Made by a program: the position numbers and the translations under genes. A stretch of DNA of 64,000 bases from contig JBBQAM010000008.1 in the NCBI GenBank assembly GCA_038316335.1, positions 1-64,000 of the forward strand, read 5' to 3'. Shown here piece by piece: positions 23,838-33,331 of this stretch. The DNA is from JALHST01 sp038316335. GTDB taxonomy: Bacteria; Bacteroidota; Bacteroidia; Flavobacteriales; Flavobacteriaceae. A model generated the notes under the pieces. It did not search any database. It was not told where the DNA came from and saw only the letters and a list, made by a program, of their open reading frames with translations. Position 1 is the stretch's first letter; every line of letters starts with the position of its first letter.

Positions 23838-24418
23838 TACTCTTCTTCTACCTCCACGATCATCTCGATTTCAACAGCGGTGTTTCGGGGCAAGGAACCC
23901 ATGCCGACTGCGGCTCGCGCATGTTTTCCCTTGTCCCCAAAGACGGCGACCATCAGATCTGAAAAACCATTGATGACCTCGGGTTGTTCGGCGAAATCAG
24001 CTGCTGCATTGACCATTCCCAGAACCTTTACGATTCGTTTTACGTGGTTTAAATTGCCTAATTCACTTTTTAGGACCGCCAGTTGGTTGATGCCTGTAAG
24101 ACGCGCAGCTTCATAGCCTTGTTCGACCGTCAAATCAACCCCCAATTTTCCGGTAATATAGGTGCCATCAGCCTTTCTAGGGCCTTTCCCCGCTAGAAAA
24201 ATCAGGTTCCCAGTACGAACCGCATGCACATAATTTGCTACTGGAGTGGTGGGAGTTTCCAAGGTAATGCCAAGTGCTTGTACTTTTGCCTCTGGATCAT
24301 ACCCTTCATCAACCTGCTGTACCTTTTCGGCCACTTTGACCTCCTTGATATCACGATCAATTTGAGTATTGCAGGAGGCAAAAAAAAGCAACAGCAAAAA
24401 TCGTAGTACGTTTTTCAT
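23837..24418 (-). CDS. RidA-family protein with a lipoprotein signal
   Basis: RidA/YjgF/YER057c-type protein of 193 residues. RidA enzymes hydrolyse reactive enamine/imine intermediates. Residues 60-193 form the RidA domain (GNLIFLAGKGPRKADG, QLAVLKSELGNLNHVKRIVK, NGFSDLMVAVFGDKGKHARAAVG, LPRNTAVEIEMIVEVE, in order). The substrate-binding Arg of family members corresponds to the Arg in HARAAVG. The odd part is the N-terminus, MKNVLRFLLLLFFASCNTQ, a lipoprotein signal with lipobox FASC, so this RidA should be in the envelope, not the cytosol. The gene ends in a repeat and starts 68 bases downstream of the M16 peptidase gene. Confidence 0.88.
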   Translation of the reverse strand: MKNVLRFLLLLFFASCNTQIDRDIKEVKVAEKVQQVDEGYDPEAKVQALGITLETPTTPVANYVHAVRTGNLIFLAGKGPRKADGTYITGKLGVDLTVEQGYEAARLTGINQLAVLKSELGNLNHVKRIVKVLGMVNAAADFAEQPEVINGFSDLMVAVFGDKGKHARAAVGMGSLPRNTAVEIEMIVEVEEE

Positions 24419-24486
24419 AGGAATTGTTGTTTACTTAAGGGATTCAACCCCTACTATAGGTTCATTTAACAGCGAATCACCAAGGC

Positions 24487-27201
24487 TTATTTCTTAAAAT
24501 CCCCAGCATTTACTACCGTCCATTTTTCAACAGGCAGTATGTACTTTTTAATGGCGTTGTTGACATCATTAACGGTCAACTTGCTGATGTTTTCTTCCAA
24601 GTTCTTTTGATAGGCCATAGTGCGATCATAGAAAATGTTATTGTTGATAACACTAGAGATCTCATTATCTTTGGCTCTCGAAACAGTTTCTTCTTGAATC
24701 CACCCGCTCACGGCATTTTTAAGTTCTTCCTCAGTGATGCCATCCTTAATAAAGCGGTCGACTTCTTCTTTAAATCCTACTTGGACCTTGTCATAATTTT
24801 CAGGAGCATAAATCGCATAAAAGTACATTTGCGAATTTTGGTCCGCTTTGTCCCCATCGACCTGAAAACCAGCAAATACCCCATAGCTAACCCCCTCTTT
24901 TTGCCTGAGACGATCGGCTAAACGCGAGTTTAAAAACCCACCCCCCAAAATGGTCGCTGCCATGTTCAAGGCGGCATAATCGGGATTATCATCACTCATT
25001 TTTACACTCAACGCACCAAAGGTCACGGCGTTTTTCTTATCGGGTGTCAAGATATCCTCATTGACCGCCTTGACCGCCTCATACGGGTCGGCTATTTTTT
25101 GGTATGGATGATTGCTCTTAAAATCACTGAATTCACGCTCAATAAAAGATTTGACCGCATCGCTCTTCACATTTCCGATGCCTACCACAATAGATCGTCC
25201 CAAACCGTAGAAATCCGTATAAAATGATTTTACATCTGCAATGGTGACGTTTCTGATGGCCTCCTCTTCTTCCGCAACGCTCATCGCGTATAATGGATGC
25301 CCCTTAGGGTAGGAATTGTTGATTTGAGATAGTCTTTTTGAAGCCAAAAAATCCGGCTCCGTTTTAGCACTCTCAATCCCTGCCAAACTTTCGGTCTTCA
25401 ATTTCTCAAGTTCTGCGGCATCAAAGGCAGGGTTTTTTAGCATATCGGCCATGAGTTCCAAGGTTGGAATAAGGTTCTCCTCGGTAGTATTTATGCTGGC
25501 ATAGACATTTCCATTGCTGGCCCTAAAAGAGATTGAGGATTTCAATTTACTGAGTACATCCTCGATTTGTTGCCTAGTTTTTGTACTCGTACCCTTGTTG
25601 AGCATACTAGCCGTAAAGGAAGGAATGACCCCTTTATTCATCAATGACCCCACATCGCCATTGCGTATACTAAAACTAAGGATTGCGGTATTGCCCCGAT
25701 TGTTCTTTTCGATAAAACCATATTCGACGCCATTCGAAAGCTTCCCATTCTCCAACCGTTCTTGAATCTTGTCATAGGCTACATCGAAGACTTCCCCGGT
25801 TCCCATGCCCTCTTTCCCCTTATAGCCCGAGACTAAGGAATCAAGATTGGTGGTATGGGCGATTTCGACCCGTTCGGGTGTTTTTGTTGGATTAAATCGG
25901 CCAATCGTCCGATTGGTGGGCATAAAATATTTCTTGGCTACGGCATTCACCTCCTCCAAAGTCTCATTTTCGATCCGATCTCGTTCAATAAAGGCCAATC
26001 TCCAATCACCGGCGCCAATGAATTCGCTCATATAGGTGCCTAAATAGGCTGAATTCCGAAATTGCAGATCGATCTGCTTCAGGATATTGGCCTTGGCCCT
26101 ATCTAATTCTCCCTGGGTAATAGGTTCTGACCTGACCTTGTCGAGCGTCTGTTTTAAAATCGATTCTACCTCATCGGCATTCTTATCGGAAGGCACATCT
26201 ACGTTGATATATAAAAATCCCGGTTCTTTTGTAAATGGGGAAAAAGACCAAATTGAAGAGGCCTTCTGTGTCTCGATAAGGGCTTTATATAATCTCCCGG
26301 AAGGCTCATCGGTAAGTAGGTCCTCTAAAACCGAAATGGCCGCATAGTCTTTGTGTGAACCCGCCGGGGTATGGTACAGGGCCGTTACCAATTGCAAATC
26401 CCCTACGCGACTAACATTCACAAGTTTTTCCCCATCCTGTGCAGGTTCTTCGGTATAAGATGATCTTACCGGAGTGGTTGGTTTCGCAATTTTTCCAAAC
26501 TTTTCCTCAATCAACTTCAAGGTCTTCCCGACATCAAATTTCCCGGTAACCATTAGAACTGCGTTGTCGGGGCGGTAGTATTTTTTATAGAATTCCTTTA
26601 AATTTTCAATAGGCACGCGCTCTATGTCAGAACGATTCCCGATAGTAGAATTACCATAGTTGTGCCATAAATAGGCCGCGTCGATAACTTTATCCATTAA
26701 CACGTTGGTCGGACTGTTCTCACCACTTTCAAATTCGTTGCGCACCACACTGAATTCAGAATCGAGATCCTTTTTCGCGATATAGGAGTTTACCATCCTA
26801 TCGGCCTCCAAATCCAAAGCCCACTCCAAGTTTTCGTCGGTGGCATTCACAGTCTCGAAATAATTGGTACGATCATACCAGGTCGTGCCATTGGGCCTTG
26901 CACCGTGGGAACTTAATTCCTTTGGTATGTCAGGATGACTTGGCGTTCCTTTGAAAACCATATGCTCTAAAAGATGTGCCATGCCCTTTTCGCCATAGCC
27001 TTCATGACGAGAGCCTACTAAATACGTAATATTAACGGTAATCGTCTGGGCTGAATTATCGGGGAATAATAGTACCTTAAGGCCGTTTTCCATTTGATAT
27101 TCGGTAATCCCTTCAACGGAAGCGATTTCGGACATTTGTCCACTTATGAAATTGTTTATTCCAAAGGCTATCAAAAGGGTGAAAAGCAATTTTATTTTCA
27201 T
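24487..27201 (-). CDS. Exported M16-family zinc peptidase (two-domain)
   Basis: Insulinase-type peptidase of 904 residues with a signal peptide (KLLFTLLIAFGINNFISGQ). The N-terminal half has the inverted zinc motif H76-L-L-E-H80 (MAHLLEHMVFKGT) and a downstream glutamate region (SEFSVVRNEFESGENSPTN). The C-terminal half (from about residue 470) is the second M16 lobe with no zinc motif but with the family R/Y-type ending (LADRLRQKEGVSYGVFAGF). Both lobes in one chain give a clamshell protease that degrades peptides in the periplasm. Neighbouring RidA lipoprotein gene lies downstream on the same strand. Confidence 0.92.
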   Translation of the reverse strand: MKIKLLFTLLIAFGINNFISGQMSEIASVEGITEYQMENGLKVLLFPDNSAQTITVNITYLVGSRHEGYGEKGMAHLLEHMVFKGTPSHPDIPKELSSHGARPNGTTWYDRTNYFETVNATDENLEWALDLEADRMVNSYIAKKDLDSEFSVVRNEFESGENSPTNVLMDKVIDAAYLWHNYGNSTIGNRSDIERVPIENLKEFYKKYYRPDNAVLMVTGKFDVGKTLKLIEEKFGKIAKPTTPVRSSYTEEPAQDGEKLVNVSRVGDLQLVTALYHTPAGSHKDYAAISVLEDLLTDEPSGRLYKALIETQKASSIWSFSPFTKEPGFLYINVDVPSDKNADEVESILKQTLDKVRSEPITQGELDRAKANILKQIDLQFRNSAYLGTYMSEFIGAGDWRLAFIERDRIENETLEEVNAVAKKYFMPTNRTIGRFNPTKTPERVEIAHTTNLDSLVSGYKGKEGMGTGEVFDVAYDKIQERLENGKLSNGVEYGFIEKNNRGNTAILSFSIRNGDVGSLMNKGVIPSFTASMLNKGTSTKTRQQIEDVLSKLKSSISFRASNGNVYASINTTEENLIPTLELMADMLKNPAFDAAELEKLKTESLAGIESAKTEPDFLASKRLSQINNSYPKGHPLYAMSVAEEEEAIRNVTIADVKSFYTDFYGLGRSIVVGIGNVKSDAVKSFIEREFSDFKSNHPYQKIADPYEAVKAVNEDILTPDKKNAVTFGALSVKMSDDNPDYAALNMAATILGGGFLNSRLADRLRQKEGVSYGVFAGFQVDGDKADQNSQMYFYAIYAPENYDKVQVGFKEEVDRFIKDGITEEELKNAVSGWIQEETVSRAKDNEISSVINNNIFYDRTMAYQKNLEENISKLTVNDVNNAIKKYILPVEKWTVVNAGDFKK

Positions 27202-27451
27202 GATCCTGTTTAATTTTTAATGTTTTTCAATAATACAAAAAAAACTAGGATATTCGGGGTAATGAAATGTTATACAATGCCTAAAAAACATCTAAAATCC
27301 TGCAATTCACGATCGGAAATTACTTCGCGACCAGGAAGTGATCGAACATCTTATTTTGAAACATTCGGGAGGGTACTAGCATCCTATTTAATTCAGGAAT
27401 TTACGGAAGTTCCTTTTTTCAAAACGTACAATCAAAGCACTTAAGTTAAAA

Positions 27452-29368
27452 TTGTACATTTATTGTCGTTCTTTAAATGAGCTTAACCAAAAAAACCCGA
27501 TTGACTTGCAAATTTCCAAATTCGTTTTTATCCTCTTTTTCACAACCTTTTTCCTAACAGCACAAGAATCCCAACAAGACTCTATACAACGCTATTTAGG
27601 ACAGATAACCGAATTAGTCAATAAGAAAGAGCAATTTAAGGAAGACTTTTTAATTCCCGAATTTCTTGAATCAAAAACTGAAACCGCTACAGGGAAGGAA
27701 AAAGTGGTCACCTTGCTAAAATTATTCAACGCGTACATTTATAAATCTTCGGAGACGGCAAATACGTACAATGAGGAAGCGCTTAGATACGCCACACAAA
27801 TACACTTTGAACAGGGTATTCTAGGCGCCCGGTATAACACGGCCTATTCATTATTTATCAAGGGTCATTTTGAAAAATCAATGGCCTTGGTGAAGGCAGT
27901 TGAGAATCAGGTCGCCATTAATAGTTATCCTCAAGAATATTCCGATTTCATGACATTAAAATCGGACATCTATACCGAACGTGGCGAATATGACCTGGCA
28001 CTTGAAACTGGATTACGACTTTTAGATGAAGCGGAAAAATCACAAAACGAATATGCGTTAATGAAAGCAAATGCCGCATTGTCGCACTTTTATTTGCGAA
28101 CCGAAAATTATTCGAAAGCCCTGAACTATTGCCTAAAGGGGATCCACTATATTTTAAAACTCAAAAAAACCAACTATATCTATCCGAAGATAGATGAGAT
28201 GGCGAGAATGACCGCAAAATTGTACGGGGTCAAGCAAGCCTTAAAAATCTATGAATTTTATGGCACGATCGAAAAGGAATTGCCGCCTCCAGGCACTTAT
28301 ATACAGAGTGTAGTGTATATGAATATGGCCGACATCTATACCTCAAATGGGGATTTCGACAAAGCGCAACACTATATTTCCAAAGCCCTTAAACTAAATT
28401 ATGATAACAACTATAACTTTAGAATTCCTCGGGCACTAACCTTACAAGCCCAACTATCATTAAAAAAAATGGATACCGCTACGGCGATCCTGAATTTTGA
28501 GCAAAGCATAGACGCCGCCGAAAAAATAGACGCCTTCGATGTAGTCAAGAGCAATAGTTTGATTTTGACCCGATTGTTCGAAGATACAAAGCAATTTTCA
28601 AAGGCCGACCAATTTAAATCCTTGAACAAATCGCTTGTAGATTCTCTTTTTAATAATGAAAAAGACCAGAAAATCGCCATCTTGGAGGCAAGAAGAAAAA
28701 TCAAGGAATTCACCCAACGGCAAAAAATACTTGAGCTTCAAAACCACACCCAAAATACCCGATTTAAATCAATAATAATCATCCTCGTGTTTATATTTCT
28801 AATTGCTGGGCTGGCATTATACGGATACTTGAAAGTAAGGAAGAAAAACAGGTTATTATTCAGAAGAACCATGGAGTTGACAAAATTGCAGCTTATAATG
28901 AGCAACAAAATTAACCTGCTCCAAAGCCATGATAGTCATTTTGATGCGAAGACCAAACCGGTAAAAACCAATAAAGCAAACAATACAATTGATAATGACG
29001 TTAAGAATATCATCCTTACAAAGCTACACACGATCGAAAAAGACAAATTTTATCTTGATCCCCATTGCAACCTTCAAAATTTAGCACAGCGACTTAAAAC
29101 AAATCCCAAATATCTATCACAAGTAATAAATCAAGAAAAGAAGTTACATTTCAACCATTATATCAATGAACTTAGAATAAACTATGTATTGACCAAGCTT
29201 TTAACCGATAAGGAGTTTAGGGAAGGTAAATTGAGCTATATTTCTGCTTCTGTAGGCTTTAACAATCTCAATACGTTCAACGCAGCATTTAAGAAAAAAC
29301 AAGGCATCCTACCTTCTTATTTTATTGACGAACTACTTCAGGAGTCTAGGAAAGAAAACGATAAATAA
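27452..29368 (+). CDS. TPR-sensor / AraC-type membrane regulator
   Basis: Putative membrane-bound transcription regulator of about 638 residues. An N-terminal signal or anchor (SKFVFILFFTTFFLTAQ) leads into about six TPR-like repeats (residues 80-400), for example YSKALNYCLKGIHYILKLKK and FDKAQHYISKALKLNYDN. A transmembrane helix follows near 443-462 (SIIIILVFIFLIAGLALYGY), then a cytosolic AraC-type helix-turn-helix domain from about 540 (YLDPHCNLQNLAQRLKTNPK, INELRINYVLTKLL, ISASVGFNNLNTFNAAFKKK). The start is uncertain: TTG 27452 is the first in-frame start-like codon, with another TTG about 17 codons later. The gene faces the SusCD/ASPIC locus and is a reasonable candidate to control it. 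Confidence 0.87.
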   Translation: MYIYCRSLNELNQKNPIDLQISKFVFILFFTTFFLTAQESQQDSIQRYLGQITELVNKKEQFKEDFLIPEFLESKTETATGKEKVVTLLKLFNAYIYKSSETANTYNEEALRYATQIHFEQGILGARYNTAYSLFIKGHFEKSMALVKAVENQVAINSYPQEYSDFMTLKSDIYTERGEYDLALETGLRLLDEAEKSQNEYALMKANAALSHFYLRTENYSKALNYCLKGIHYILKLKKTNYIYPKIDEMARMTAKLYGVKQALKIYEFYGTIEKELPPPGTYIQSVVYMNMADIYTSNGDFDKAQHYISKALKLNYDNNYNFRIPRALTLQAQLSLKKMDTATAILNFEQSIDAAEKIDAFDVVKSNSLILTRLFEDTKQFSKADQFKSLNKSLVDSLFNNEKDQKIAILEARRKIKEFTQRQKILELQNHTQNTRFKSIIIILVFIFLIAGLALYGYLKVRKKNRLLFRRTMELTKLQLIMSNKINLLQSHDSHFDAKTKPVKTNKANNTIDNDVKNIILTKLHTIEKDKFYLDPHCNLQNLAQRLKTNPKYLSQVINQEKKLHFNHYINELRINYVLTKLLTDKEFREGKLSYISASVGFNNLNTFNAAFKKKQGILPSYFIDELLQESRKENDK

Positions 29369-29472
29369 TTTCAATTTTGAAATCGACCAAAGTGGTCTTA
29401 TTAAAGCCAGGCATTGAAATTTAATAGCTTACTAAAAAACCAATCGCTTTAGATATCGCCCTAAAAGCATAA

Positions 29473-29503
29473 AAAGCAGCGTCTTGTTTATGGGCGCTGC
29501 TTT
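29473..29503. terminator. Hairpin terminator between convergent genes
   Basis: AAAGCAGCG / CGCTGCTTT inverted repeat with a 13-base loop, 105 bases after the AraC-type gene stop. A and T runs on the two sides would let it serve both strands. Confidence 0.6.
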
Positions 29504-29677
29504 CTAAAATTAACTCAAACTAACAAAAAATTTACAAACAACTTGCGTTCTCCTGAAATGGTTTTATCGAAATTCAGTGAACTACCGTAAGACCTAGTAT
29601 CACGGCGCACAAGGCTTAAAACCTAAAGTTAATTCAATAAGCGGGATTGTAGGTAGTCATAAGGAACAAACAAGCTT

Positions 29678-29694
29678 AAAATTCATGAATTTTG
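29678..29694. promoter_or_regulatory. Palindrome AAAATTCATGAATTTTG, left copy
   Basis: Lies in the 408-base intergenic region between the AraC-type regulator and the 3' end of the ASPIC/FG-GAP gene. An identical 18-mer (with the leading T) occurs at 38767-38784, beyond the other end of the SusCD locus. Possibly a protein-binding site, though binding is not shown by sequence alone. Confidence 0.4.
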
Positions 29695-29776
29695 TAACGC
29701 TATTTTGTTCCCCGCTAATTGTACCTTAACAGCATCAAAAACAAGGCCTTAAAGACCCCTATCATAAAACTAGAGG

Positions 29777-32700
29777 TTACTCGGCTTTTTTAAATATCAA
29801 AAGATTTCCCCTGTTTTGGGTTACTATAAATAAATCATTGCCCAAACTACTCCTGATTTTAGCCATTGCCTTGGCATCTCCGGGCACTACAAATTTACTT
29901 GCCGATGGTTCGATCGGCTCAAAAGATCCTTTCCCGTTCCCTTTTAGAAGCAACCCATTAAAAGCGTCATAACGGCCAATGAACATTTCATTGCCAAAAT
30001 CATTACCAATCAGCAGTATATCGAGATTGCCATCATTATCCACATCGCTTATTGAAATAGCATTGACCGGGGCAACCTGTGCCGCTAGTGGCAACTCTTT
30101 ATAGTCAAACTTGCCGTTACCGAGGTTTTCAACATAGATGGTCCTATCAAAATTGCCGACAAGATGTTTGGCGTTCTTTAGTTCAGCTTCATTTAGAAGT
30201 GTTTGCTGGTTCGCCAGGGCATATTCTTTATAAAAATTGAATTTTGTCCGAAATATTGGACTTTGTTTTGAAATATCCCCCCAAAAATTCATAGGATAGG
30301 ATTCATATACTCCCTGCTTGTCCTTGATATAGGTAAAAAGTATCGGGTCAATACTGCCATTCGAATCAAAGTCCTTTGCATATAGATCTACGGGGTGATC
30401 CTTGGTAGGTTGATAAAAATTATTGCGCCCCATGTTACCGACTATTAGATCATTGTCGCCGTCCTTATCAAAATCGGCCGATACGACACTTTCCCACCAT
30501 CCATGTAAATTCTCAAGTCCGGTTTCGCCTAATTTCACAAAAGAGTCGCCCCTATTATTGAATATGGTTATCGGCATAAACTCACCTACGATAATTAAGT
30601 CTGACTTGCCATCATTATCTATGTCAGACCATTCGGCATTGGTGACCATACCAACATCAGCTATTTCCGGTGCATACGTCGCGGTGACATCTTCTAGGAC
30701 ACCCTGATTGTTTTTCAGTAGGAAGCTATGTTCCGCTGTAGGATACATACCCATCGGCGTCCGTCCCCCAACGAATAAGTCGATAAAACCATCATTATCA
30801 AAATCCGTCGCCTTCACAACAGATCCACTTGCGTTGATTGTGGGCATTTTGTCCTTAGACAGGGTAAAGTTTCCTTTTCCGTCATTGATAAATAGCCGAT
30901 CCTTATATTGGTCGCTATCCATGGGGAATTCATTGCTTCCAGAAACCATGTATAAATCAAGATCCCCATCATTCTCCAAATCAAATAGTACCATCCCTTC
31001 TTCTTCATAAAGCATATCATTGGCAGCTTCAAACAGCGCCTTTTCCGAAAAGGACCCCTCCTTATTCTGTAAAAAAACCATTGGCGAATACTTTGACGAA
31101 CTTCCTATAATAAAATCCTCGAGACCATCCCCATTGATATCGCCCGAGGCAATACAGGGACCATCTTGGGTAAGCTTGTGTGGAAGAATACGCTGCAAAT
31201 TGTAATCGACCACATCGCTTTCCCGGTGTCTGAATTCAGCTCCAATTGATTTAGAGATTTCCTGGAAGATCGGTTTTGTGTCTTTTGGTGCCAGTGGAAA
31301 GGTAAGATCTTCACGATTGGCAGGCTTGGCATCTTCATAAGCCAGCGTAATTGTTTGATTGGCCTTGCTATGTTCAATAATTTGAATCTTATCATCTGGC
31401 CAGCGTATTTCAAGCGATTTAATCGCATCATGTTTCCCCAGACCAAAGTGAATGGTCGGGCTTACCGAAGACATATACCCTCTTGTTAGTTCATGTTCAT
31501 AAAATTGAAACTTGGTATCCTCATAATGCAACACCAATTTAGCACCAATACCCAATGGGTTGTTCGAAGGACCTTTTAATTCGATATTGACATAGTTACC
31601 TGCCTGAGGGTCATCGCGGGCCGTATTTTCAAATACAAATGCTTCGTCGTTGATATTATTGACCACATAATCCATATCCCCATCATTATCCAAATCAACA
31701 AAGGCGGCCCCATTTGAAAATGAGGGTATGCTCAATCCCCACGCCTTGCCAACGTCCTCAAAGGTCAGATTTCCCGTATTTCTATAGGCATAGTTCGGGA
31801 TTTTAACGATGGGAATAGAATCTAATATTTTTTCCGGACTTAGATATTGGTTGACACTTAATCTAAAATCACTAAAATCCATATCTGTTATATCCCTCGG
31901 GAATCCATTCGTAATCAGCAGGTCGCGATAGCCATCGTTGTCCATATCAACGAACAAGGGTGACCAACTCCAATCGGTTTTCGACATCCCAGCCATCATT
32001 CCGATTTCACTCATGGGTATATCGGGTCCAGTGCCCAACTGCAACATGTTTCGACTATATTGGTATTCATAGTCGAATCGTTCGTTTAAAACATAGGTAA
32101 TGTAATTGTTTCCCATAATCGTGGTCTTCATGCGTTGATTGTTTTCCCCGAGCATGTCGAGGGTGACAATGTCCAAGAAGCCATCATTGTTATAGTCTGC
32201 AATATCAGAACCCATTGAGAACTTGCTTTGATGTTTTACCATAGTCGCGATATTGTTCGAAAAGGTGCCATTCTTATTATTTATATACAAAAGGTCATTG
32301 GTCAAATAATCATTGCTGATATAGATATCGGGCCACCCGTCATAATTTAAATCAGAAACGGCGATCCCGAGGCCAAAGCCCTCGATGGTAATCCCGGCGG
32401 CAAGGGTGACATCGGTAAAAGACCCATCACCATTATTATGATATAAACGGTCATTGCTGACTGCCGATCCATCGGTTATTTTTTCCCGATAATTGCCAGG
32501 AAGAGTATGTATTTGCTCATTGTTTAAAACATATAGATCCAGATAACCATCCTTGTCATAATCAAAAAATGCAGCGCCCATACTATTCCCCATTTCGGCG
32601 ATGCCATATTTTTTAGCCATTTCCTTGAATTTCGGAATCCCTTTGTCGTCGATACCTTGGTTGACGAACAACAGGTTGGCTTTTTTATTTTTATCCTTTT

Positions 32701-33097
32701 CCCGAGCAGAACATACATAAATATCAAGAAGCCCATCACTGTTAATGTCTACAATGGTAACCCCTGTATTCCATCGATCGGCTGCCTCGATACCAGCCAC
32801 CTGGGAAACATCCTCAAAATGAAAGCTGCCTTTGTTCAGATACAGCTTGTTGGGCACCTGATTGCCTGCAAAAAAAATATCCTGGGCACCATCGTTGTTA
32901 AAATCCCCAACGGCCACTCCACCTCCATTAAAAATATATTCCTCGTTTAAGATATTGGCGCTATCGGTCTCAACAATTCTATTATTAAATTTTATGCCCG
33001 TACTAGTGCCTTCCCTAAGCTTAAAAAGGGTCTTATTGTCTTTGCCACAGGAACTCAGTAAACCTAGTATCAATAGTATCGGCAAGGTCTTTTTCAT
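29777..33097 (-). CDS. FG-GAP/VCBS-repeat lipoprotein with ASPIC/UnbV domain (CRTAC1-like)
   Basis: Large surface lipoprotein of about 1106 residues. I use ATG 33097, giving MKKTLPILLILGLLSSCGKD with lipobox LSSC; a start at 33175 would bury this signal. The body contains many Ca-binding FG-GAP/VCBS units of the D-x-D-x-D-G type (GDFNNDGAQDIFF, VDINSDGLLDIYV, YDKDGYLDLYVLN, DLNYDGWPDIYIS, DINGDGLEDFIIG, DFDKDGDNDLIVG). An ASPIC/UnbV segment lies near residues 520-600 (NYVNIELKGPSNNPLGIGAK ... SLEIRWPDDKIQ). In Bacteroidota such proteins are frequent next to SusC/SusD pairs and are thought to take part in binding or uptake at the surface. It has its own upstream terminator, so it is probably a separate transcript. 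Confidence 0.92.
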   Translation of the reverse strand: MKKTLPILLILGLLSSCGKDNKTLFKLREGTSTGIKFNNRIVETDSANILNEEYIFNGGGVAVGDFNNDGAQDIFFAGNQVPNKLYLNKGSFHFEDVSQVAGIEAADRWNTGVTIVDINSDGLLDIYVCSAREKDKNKKANLLFVNQGIDDKGIPKFKEMAKKYGIAEMGNSMGAAFFDYDKDGYLDLYVLNNEQIHTLPGNYREKITDGSAVSNDRLYHNNGDGSFTDVTLAAGITIEGFGLGIAVSDLNYDGWPDIYISNDYLTNDLLYINNKNGTFSNNIATMVKHQSKFSMGSDIADYNNDGFLDIVTLDMLGENNQRMKTTIMGNNYITYVLNERFDYEYQYSRNMLQLGTGPDIPMSEIGMMAGMSKTDWSWSPLFVDMDNDGYRDLLITNGFPRDITDMDFSDFRLSVNQYLSPEKILDSIPIVKIPNYAYRNTGNLTFEDVGKAWGLSIPSFSNGAAFVDLDNDGDMDYVVNNINDEAFVFENTARDDPQAGNYVNIELKGPSNNPLGIGAKLVLHYEDTKFQFYEHELTRGYMSSVSPTIHFGLGKHDAIKSLEIRWPDDKIQIIEHSKANQTITLAYEDAKPANREDLTFPLAPKDTKPIFQEISKSIGAEFRHRESDVVDYNLQRILPHKLTQDGPCIASGDINGDGLEDFIIGSSSKYSPMVFLQNKEGSFSEKALFEAANDMLYEEEGMVLFDLENDGDLDLYMVSGSNEFPMDSDQYKDRLFINDGKGNFTLSKDKMPTINASGSVVKATDFDNDGFIDLFVGGRTPMGMYPTAEHSFLLKNNQGVLEDVTATYAPEIADVGMVTNAEWSDIDNDGKSDLIIVGEFMPITIFNNRGDSFVKLGETGLENLHGWWESVVSADFDKDGDNDLIVGNMGRNNFYQPTKDHPVDLYAKDFDSNGSIDPILFTYIKDKQGVYESYPMNFWGDISKQSPIFRTKFNFYKEYALANQQTLLNEAELKNAKHLVGNFDRTIYVENLGNGKFDYKELPLAAQVAPVNAISISDVDNDGNLDILLIGNDFGNEMFIGRYDAFNGLLLKGNGKGSFEPIEPSASKFVVPGDAKAMAKIRSSLGNDLFIVTQNRGNLLIFKKAE

Positions 33098-33231
33098 CAG
33101 CTTGAGTAATTTTTTAATAGGTATTAGCGGTACAATCCTCCATACAAGGGTACTGAAAAGAATCGAATCGTACATAGACTATTTTAGTGTTTCATAAACT
33201 TTAAAAGGATACTCTTTTAGCATGAATACAA

Positions 33232-33264
33232 AAAGCCATGATCAGATATACCGCTCATGGCTTT
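33232..33264 (-). terminator. Terminator after the SusD-like gene
   Basis: AAAGCCATGA / TCATGGCTTT with a 13-base loop. Read on the minus strand it ends in a T run (GGCTTTTTG), 67 bases past the SusD stop. It separates the SusC-SusD transcript from the downstream FG-GAP gene. Confidence 0.75.
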
Positions 33265-33331
33265 AAGGTCATTTATTTTATGCCTTATACATTATAGGAA
33301 ATCTATAACAATCAGGTCATAGCAATCTATC

